Positions 57,549 to 64,000 of a DNA stretch of 64,000 nucleotides are shown piece by piece (within the stretch, counting starts at the first letter, position 1; the number at the start of each line of letters is the position of its first letter). A program made the position numbers and the translations under genes. Origin of the DNA: Brachionus rotundiformis (Eukaryota > Rotifera > Eurotatoria > Ploima > Brachionidae); NCBI GenBank assembly GCA_016802295.1, contig JAESIW010000115.1, positions 124,001 to 188,000 on the forward strand. Direction: 5' to 3'. The notes below the pieces were generated by a model. It ran no database searches. It was not told the DNA's origin and worked only from the letters and a program-made list of their open reading frames with translations.

Positions 57549-60500
57549 TTTTGCAATTAGTTTTCGAATAAAAATCGATTTCTTTTAAATTTATCGAGCA
57601 AATTTAAATGAGCAAATTAATATTTTTTACTACTACTTTTTTTTAAATATGTTGCAAATAATTTTCAAATTCTGTATTCGTTTAAAGGTAAATTAGAAAG
57701 AACATTTCTTTTATAATAAATTCTAAATATTTTATAAATTTTAATCATTTACAACAAAAAGTTATTAATAAAATGATATTAAATAAAGAGAGGAAAGAGG
57801 CAAAGTGTAGGTGAAAAAACAAAAACAACAAGTGAATAATATAGGAATAAATAAATTTGAAAAAGACTATTTAATTAAGAATTTACGTAATTTGAGCATT
57901 TTATGATTTACTAAAATAAAAACATAGTGCTATTAGAGAAAGATAAAACCACAATTTGGATGAAATGGTTCAAAGATTTTAATCATCAATTACCAATCCA
58001 TTTCAAGTGACCTTTTTGTCTACCACTTCTCAAATAAATAATCTAATTTGATATATTTGTTGTCCTAAAAAATTTTGCTCTTAATTTACGCTTAACCTTC
58101 ACGTTTAGATCTGACAGCTTGAAATTAATATCAAATTTAATTTAAAAAGAATAATTGATAAGAGAATGAAAAATTAGTAAAACTTTAAACAGCATGAACA
58201 TTTAGAATTTAAATTGTATTTTTGCTGAAACCAGTGATGCAAATTTTATTAGTTAAATGACACGAATTCAAGTTTATTAATTTTGTGAAAATAAAATTAT
58301 AGGTCATACTAGAAAAAGAGATTCCACCAATCTCTATGGTATTTTAACCGATTTTGTTTATTTTAAAGTAAAAAGAATAAGTCATTTCTCATTTCTAAAT
58401 TTTATTTTATTCTCACATGGATAAATTTTAATGGTCGTGACATTTTATTTAAAAAAAAAATCAAAACCTGATTAATTTTTCTAATATTTAATTAGCTGTA
58501 TTCTACGATGTACTTAAATAATACTTAATATTATATGAATATTTTATTCTATTTAAATCTTATTAGTTATAGCTTCTAAAATAAAAATTGAAATTTATGA
58601 ATAAATTCTAACAAAATTTTTAGTGTTGATTTTAATTTTAATTTTTGGAATCATAACATAGAAAAAAATAAAATAATGATATCAAAACAGATTGATCTCT
58701 TTATTACCCAAATAGAACTTCATAATTTTTACAAGTCACTAAAATTATGCTTAATCCAGTTATTTAATATTTTTCCACTCTTTCCTAATTCTCTTATAAT
58801 TAACATATCAATTTAGTCCTTGATGTTGGCACTAAGCTTCTTCTTCCTACTCTTCTGTACCTCTAACAACGATTTTTAACAATAAACTACTGATTTATTT
58901 CTTGCAATTTTTTCATTATTAATATTAATTAGAATATGAAATCAGCATCCCTATTCGAAAGTTGTCTTAAAAAATATATTGAGGTAAAAAAATTATTTGA
59001 ATAGATTATAAAAAATGGGTTACTTAAACATAACGCAACTTTTATTAGGAAAGAAATAAACACCCCAATTGAGCAACTTTTCAATAGCAACTAGGTAGAT
59101 TTTAACAAAGAAATTACTACGATGAACTAGGCTAAAGAACATAATTTATTCAATTTGGCTCAATTGTGCTCATATTACCTGTGCTATTTAATCTAAAAAA
59201 TCGGAATTTAGAATTAAGATGCTTTCTAATAAACTGTGTTGTACAAGAAAAAAAAATTGTCAACATATTTAGTTAAATTTTGTTGATTTTCAAAAAAAAG
59301 ACCTTTATTTTTGAAAATAAAAAAGAAATTTAAATTATCTGTCGTCATAACAATAACTATTTCTCAAAATATTGATTTTCTTATTTTTTAAATTGGAATA
59401 TTAATTCTATCGAATTTCCGATTAATGACTCGATTATTAAAATGGAAGCAAACGATATCGCAAAATCAAACTAAACGTAGCATAAATCGATCGGAGAATT
59501 GTTAAAATGTCTTTTATCTTGTTCATAAATCATAGCTTATCATACCTAGCTAAATTGAATGCTCCTCAACTTGGGTTTGGGTCTATTATTTGAATTTTTT
59601 ACCAAATATTTGCTAGCTCTGGATAAACTAAATACCTTTCAGATAAAAGAACAGAGCGAATTAATCATTTTAATTATTTACTTGAAGAGGTAAATTATTT
59701 TTGGTAGAATTTCTTTTACAAAATTTTTATAAAATTATTCATTTAATTATTTGAAACCTTTGAGAGCTCATTTTGTGGTATGAATTTTGAAACTGCACAA
59801 ATAAATGATTATAGTTATTAATGAAATTTTTATCTAGAATTGTGTACTCATTAATAATCGTAATAAAACAGGAAATGTTATCAGGCTTTTCATGAAACTG
59901 AACTTAATCGATAAATTTGATTTTAGACAAAGCACATTCTGGTGTTTAAAAATACTTTTATAATATGTAGTCCTAGGATTTTCTAGCAATGATGTTTTAA
60001 ATAGGCTTTTTTGAAGAAATTTATTTATTTGACAATTATAAATTTAAATAGGATTTAATAATATTACGGCCTGAATTTAATGCTTTTATTTATTTGAAGA
60101 AAAATTGAAATAAACAAATTTATTTAAGGAGAAGAAATAAAAATCTGCATTATTAATTCGATAATTATTTGAAAAAAATATATTGTTGTATGCATATTTT
60201 TATTTCCGAATATTTTTAGCAGTTTTTCAATTCATTTTACCAATCATTGAATCAAATGTATTGGCAAATTGTCGACTTTTAAGTATTTTAACCAATTGAT
60301 GATATTTACGTAATAAAAACACTTTATAATTAAACAACATTTAATAGTTAATTTTAAAGGGAAATTAAAAAAGATTTAAAGCCATATTCGTTTAAATTTG
60401 GAAATGATTTTAAAAAACTCAATTAACATAAAAATGAGAAATCAACTTAACTGATGATTGATTTTCAAATTTTATTATTGATTAATTGCATTGAAATAAA

Positions 60501-60993
60501 ACATAAAATATCTAAAAGTTTATTTCTATAATTAAAAGTATCCATCGAATTCAATAAAAGCGAGAGTTTTATGACATCAATTTATAAATGCTTAGATTTA
60601 AGAAATTTTAACACAAAAAAATACTAATCAATAAAAATTAAATAATAACGTGGAAATAAATAAGCATTAAATGCCAATCAAAAACAATATCATCGTTTCA
60701 ATAAAATCAAAAATAATATTAGATGAACACAATTTACAATTTTAATTTGTAAATGAATTTCAAAATTGTTTCTTAAATGTGAATTATCTGAAATTGACGA
60801 TTTATGTACACGAAATTATTTAATTTTAAAAAATATTTAAGATGTCAATGATTCTCTATCTCTATTATTATATTCACTAACTAAATTTTATTTTTAACAA
60901 CACTTTTATCTTGTTGATTACAATAAATTTCGAAAAAAATTAAATGTTAAATCAAAATTTTGGAATTAACAAGACTTAGGTATCCAAAAATAT
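57549..60993. other. Large AT-rich intergenic region
   Basis: 3.4 kb, the longest stretch without a gene here. I found no open frame, tRNA, repeat or mobile-element motif that I can support. By position it contains the NCX promoter on the left and the 3' UTR of Boule on the right. Confidence 0.4.
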
Positions 60994-61635
60994 CTAATTC
61001 ATATTCACTCCATTAAAACCTGACATGTGATTAAAATTATTCATTGAGTTTATTCCCATATGGCTGTTCATTTGAGAGAAATTCATTGGGGTTTGACCGA
61101 AATTCGAATTCATTCCGTTCGGAATTTGCATACCGCCCATTTGACTATCCAAATAGTTGTTAATTGAATGGTTGCTCATCTGAATTGGAGAGTTCATGCT
61201 CATATTGTTATTAAATTGATTTTGATGATGAAAATTGTTAGAATGATGGTTTGATGACTGTCCCATAAAATTATTTTTCTTTCTAAATGCATGCCCGACG
61301 TTAAGTCTATTTTCTTTAAACATCAAATCTTCTTCTTTTAGACTTAAAACTTTCAACGCGTCATTTTCATTTTCAAACGTAACAAAACCATAACCACGGG
61401 AGTTTCCTCGAGGATCGGCAATAATGCGAGCGTCTTTGACAATTCCAAAATGAGAAAAGTAATCTCTCAATTCATTTTGTAAAGCTGTTTGTGGAATCCC
61501 TCCTACAAATATACGATTTGGGATACGGTACATGGTATTGTTGTTATTGAATTGAACACTATTTTGAACTTGGTTATACACTAGGAAAATAAAAGTTTAG
61601 AAATGTTTATTTTAATTCTTTCTTAAGTTCTTACT
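60994..61635 (-). CDS. BOLL: Boule/DAZ-family RNA-binding protein
   Basis: Coding exon 60994..61580 plus a single base at 61635 in the upstream exon. The donor CATAAAA|GTAAGA and acceptor TTTTCCTAG|TGTATAAC join A to TG, so the ATG itself is assembled by removing a 54-nt intron; 196 aa starting MYNQVQNS. The RRM (residues ~20-100) has RNP2 IPNRIFVGGI and RNP1 RGYGFVTFE, plus FSHFGIVKDARIIADPRG and LNVGHAFRKK, closely matching BOLL (RIFVGGI, KGYGFVTFE, LNIGPAIRKQ). The rest is Asn/Met/Ser-rich low complexity without a clear DAZ repeat. Boule proteins bind mRNA 3' UTRs and are needed for germ-cell meiosis. An alternative Met at residue ~17 (MYRIPNRIF) could also start translation. Confidence 0.88.
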
Positions 61636-62615
61636 TTTATGAAATGGTTTTTGAAAAAAAATACCAAATTTACCAAATATCAAAACGAAATGAATAAATA
61701 AAAAAGCAAAAAAAAAACAAAAAAACTCTCTTGAATTAATAAAAAATAAAAATGAAGAATTTTGATGAGGATCTTTTTTAATTTATAGATTAATTTTAAG
61801 ATTATGATTATTTATTACATTCATAACCTTGATTATGATAGATATTTCTGGCCTGCTGCCAATCAAAAACGATCCTTAAAATTAATGTATTGCTATAGTT
61901 AAAGTATTCGAGTCTTAATTAAATGAATAAAATATTTAACAAATATGAATTTTTAATGAAAAATTAGCATAAAAGCGATCTATGCAAAAAAAATAAGGAC
62001 AAGGAAACAATTTTTAAAAATTTGTCACAGGGTCATTAATCAGATTATGTATTTAGAAAACGTTGTTAAGATAAAAAAATCTTAATAAAAACTTATATTA
62101 CATTTATACTAAATTAAATCTTTTAAAAACTCGGTGTTTAAAATAGATAATGTAAAATTTGAAGTTTAATTGTAAATCATTAAATGATTTTGGATACAAG
62201 TATATCTATGATTGACTTTGATTCGTAAATACATATTAATTAAAATAGCTTTGAATTATTTTATTCGATTTTCCTTCTTTTTCCAATAGATAATTTATTT
62301 ATTGTGTTGGAAACTTTTATTTGAATACTTCTAACAAAAATAAATTTAAAAATGAATTTACTGAGTAGTCAAACATTTTTCAATAATATTTTGAAGGAAA
62401 AATCAAAATAAAGCTTAAAATGAAAAATTTTAATCAGTTTATTAACAATTAAAAGTTTATTAAAAAATTTATTTTAACTATAAAGGTTATTACAATCTTT
62501 AACTTAAATTATTTTACAATTTCAAGCTTGTAAAGCCGACATATATTTATTTTTTCATTAAAAACATATAGAATGATTATCACCAAGTGGTTTTTGCGTT
62601 TGCGGAGGAATAATG
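61636..62615. other. AT-rich region between the NIM1 stop and the Boule start
   Basis: 980 bp. The first part is the Boule 5' UTR and promoter. No other element identified. Confidence 0.4.
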
Positions 62616-64000
62616 TCAAAGAAGAGTGCAAAATTTTGAAGATTGTTTCACACTTTTCTTACCATGATTGTTATTTTCAGAAAAATTTGTATATTTTATT
62701 TTTGCTCCATTATTCTGACTATTTTTTTTTGTTCTTGAATTAAAATTTTTTAAAGAACTATTTTTTTCCGTATTTAATTTGACAAACACACTATTTGGCA
62801 TTTTATTTGATTTTAAACTTTCTGTTTTTGAATTTTTGTTTAGATCTTCATCTTCACTGTTAATCGAGTTTTTTCGCAAGCGCCGATTTCTAATTAAATT
62901 TTCAGAATCTTTCGTATAAATGTTAGAAAATTCATTGACAAAAAAGCTATTTGAATCAAGCTCACTCAATTTTTCATTTCTAAATTTTTTCTGTACCAAA
63001 TGGAAAATAATTCTATATGTTCCATTTATTGACTGTTTTAACTCATATGTTAGATTGATTTGGTTATTATTGGTATTAGTAATATTTGACAATACTCTTG
63101 AGCTTAATAAATTATTCATTTGAGTGTTTTGTTTTTGAGCTTGGGTGGTAGAATCGCTAATGTTGCTAAGAACCAGGTGATCTCTACTTATTCCCAAATT
63201 ATACAGAATTTTTAAAGAATATGATTCTTCTTTACTGAGCTTGGACTGTTCAATATCGGGGTTAAACTGAAAAGATAACAAAGGCTCGCTGAATATTTCG
63301 CTATCTAGCCAGGCTGAATGCATTATTTCTTTAATAGAAAATCTGTCACTAGGAACTGGCCGAAGAATGCCCTTGATTAAAAATTGGCAAGCTTCGGAAA
63401 CATAGGACGGTATAACATAATCTCCGTTGAGTATAAGTCTTTTCAATTTTCCCACGGTATCAGCACGAAACGGCATTTGGCCAGTGACCATGAAATAAAG
63501 CAGGACTCCCAAGGCCCATATATCGACATAAATGCCGATATAATGGTCATCGCGGAACAACTCTGGAGCTGCATATGGTGGACTACCACAGTAAGTGTTT
63601 AATTGACGATCAATCGTCGCTTCAATGCTAAAACCAAAGTCACCTAGCTTTATATTGATTGGATTCATGCTCGAAAAGAAAATATTTTCTGCTTTTATGT
63701 CCCTATGTATAATGTTACAAGAATGCAAATGGTTTACCGCCGAAATTATCTGACTGAAGATAATACGACTCTCTAATTCACTAATCCGACCGTCGCTCGA
63801 TACCTTTGAGTACAATTCGCCTTCGGAAGCATATTCCATGCATATAAACAAACGTTCTTGCGTATGTATGACTTCGTATAGACGAATTATGTGGGGGTGG
63901 TGAAGCTTTTGCATGCTTGATATTTCCCGTAGGAGCAGACGCTGTGTTTTATCATCCAGTCTAAGTTTATTCAAAATTTTAATAGCTACCTTTGCTTTGG
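62616..64000 (-). CDS. NIM1K: NIM1-family Ser/Thr kinase, C-terminal part (5' end off the right edge)
   Basis: One open frame of 461 codons that continues past position 64000. The frame at the edge reads KVAIKIL, the kinase ATP-lysine strand, so only the N-lobe start is missing. There follow a helix C with LLLREISSMQKLHHPHI, the catalytic loop IIHRDIKAEN, DFGFS, and the activation segment with CGSPPYAAPELFRDDHYIG, then YVDIWALGVLLYFMVTGQMP. These match human NIM1K closely, as does the extreme C-terminus (QSSKFCTLL, human HTSKFCSIL). After the kinase domain comes a short UBA-like region (LKILYNLGISRDHLVL) and a Ser/Asn/Lys-rich tail. NIM1 is an AMPK-related kinase; its upstream activator and substrates are poorly known. 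The activation-loop Thr region reads LNTYCGSPP. Confidence 0.93.
   Translation of the reverse strand, partial: KAKVAIKILNKLRLDDKTQRLLLREISSMQKLHHPHIIRLYEVIHTQERLFICMEYASEGELYSKVSSDGRISELESRIIFSQIISAVNHLHSCNIIHRDIKAENIFFSSMNPINIKLGDFGFSIEATIDRQLNTYCGSPPYAAPELFRDDHYIGIYVDIWALGVLLYFMVTGQMPFRADTVGKLKRLILNGDYVIPSYVSEACQFLIKGILRPVPSDRFSIKEIMHSAWLDSEIFSEPLLSFQFNPDIEQSKLSKEESYSLKILYNLGISRDHLVLSNISDSTTQAQKQNTQMNNLLSSRVLSNITNTNNNQINLTYELKQSINGTYRIIFHLVQKKFRNEKLSELDSNSFFVNEFSNIYTKDSENLIRNRRLRKNSINSEDEDLNKNSKTESLKSNKMPNSVFVKLNTEKNSSLKNFNSRTKKNSQNNGAKIKYTNFSENNNHGKKSVKQSSKFCTLL

Noticed and set aside
1..64000. CRISPR arrays, bacterial operons or contamination
   Set aside because: No regularly spaced repeats were seen. 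Spliced animal genes and tRNAs without encoded CCA run through the whole window.

Overview
The window is strongly AT-rich eukaryotic DNA: spliced genes with many very short introns (about 50-60 nt), tRNA genes, and decayed transposons. The gene set (MASK/ANKHD1, INTS8, SPT3, coilin, cystinosin, TRIM-NHL, ECT2, CTCF, NCX/Calx, Boule, NIM1) is that of a bilaterian animal. The extreme AT content, compact introns and strongly diverged but recognisable orthologues would suit a monogonont rotifer such as Brachionus. That assignment is an inference, not something I could test.

Layout, left to right. 1-4749 (-): 5' part of a MASK/ANKHD1 orthologue running off the left edge. 7523-11615 (+): an apparently intact chimeric gene whose N-terminal part is a diverged INTS8 paralogue and whose C-terminal part is low-complexity sequence ending in a MASK-like KH domain. 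12161-16189: three tRNA-Gln(TTG) genes, two of them in a roughly 0.5 kb duplication, two unrecognised genes, and a dead Ty3/gypsy fragment between two of the tRNAs. 16380-20535 (+): the genuine INTS8, with an antisense LINE relic in an intron, followed 169 nt later by SPT3 (20705-22205). 23453-23812: two tRNA-Gln(CTG) genes in opposite orientation. Then a membrane protein, coilin (-), a Tc1 relic, an unknown nuclear-looking gene, cystinosin (-), and two near-identical secreted-peptide genes forming a large inverted repeat (32881-34987). 36341-40550 (+): TRIM-NHL ubiquitin ligase with a TA-flanked inverted-repeat element in its large intron. 41074-42159 (-): rhodopsin-family GPCR. 43106-48350 (-): ECT2 RhoGEF with a piggyBac-type MITE in one intron and a possible extra in-frame exon. 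49248-50620 (+): a reduced CTCF. 51567-53413 (+): secreted AprA/PhoPQ-type alpha/beta-hydrolase-like protein. 53902-57548 (-): Na+/Ca2+ exchanger. 60994-61635 (-): Boule, with its start codon split by an intron. 62616-64000 (-): NIM1-family kinase running off the right edge.

The genes do not form one pathway. Several are RNA and chromatin functions (Integrator, SAGA, coilin, CTCF, Boule, MASK). The most unusual objects are the INTS8-KH chimera next to its parent INTS8, the eight-finger CTCF, and the inverted peptide pair. Exon boundaries come from reading-frame continuity, GT-AG sites and family alignment from memory; none was checked against transcripts.
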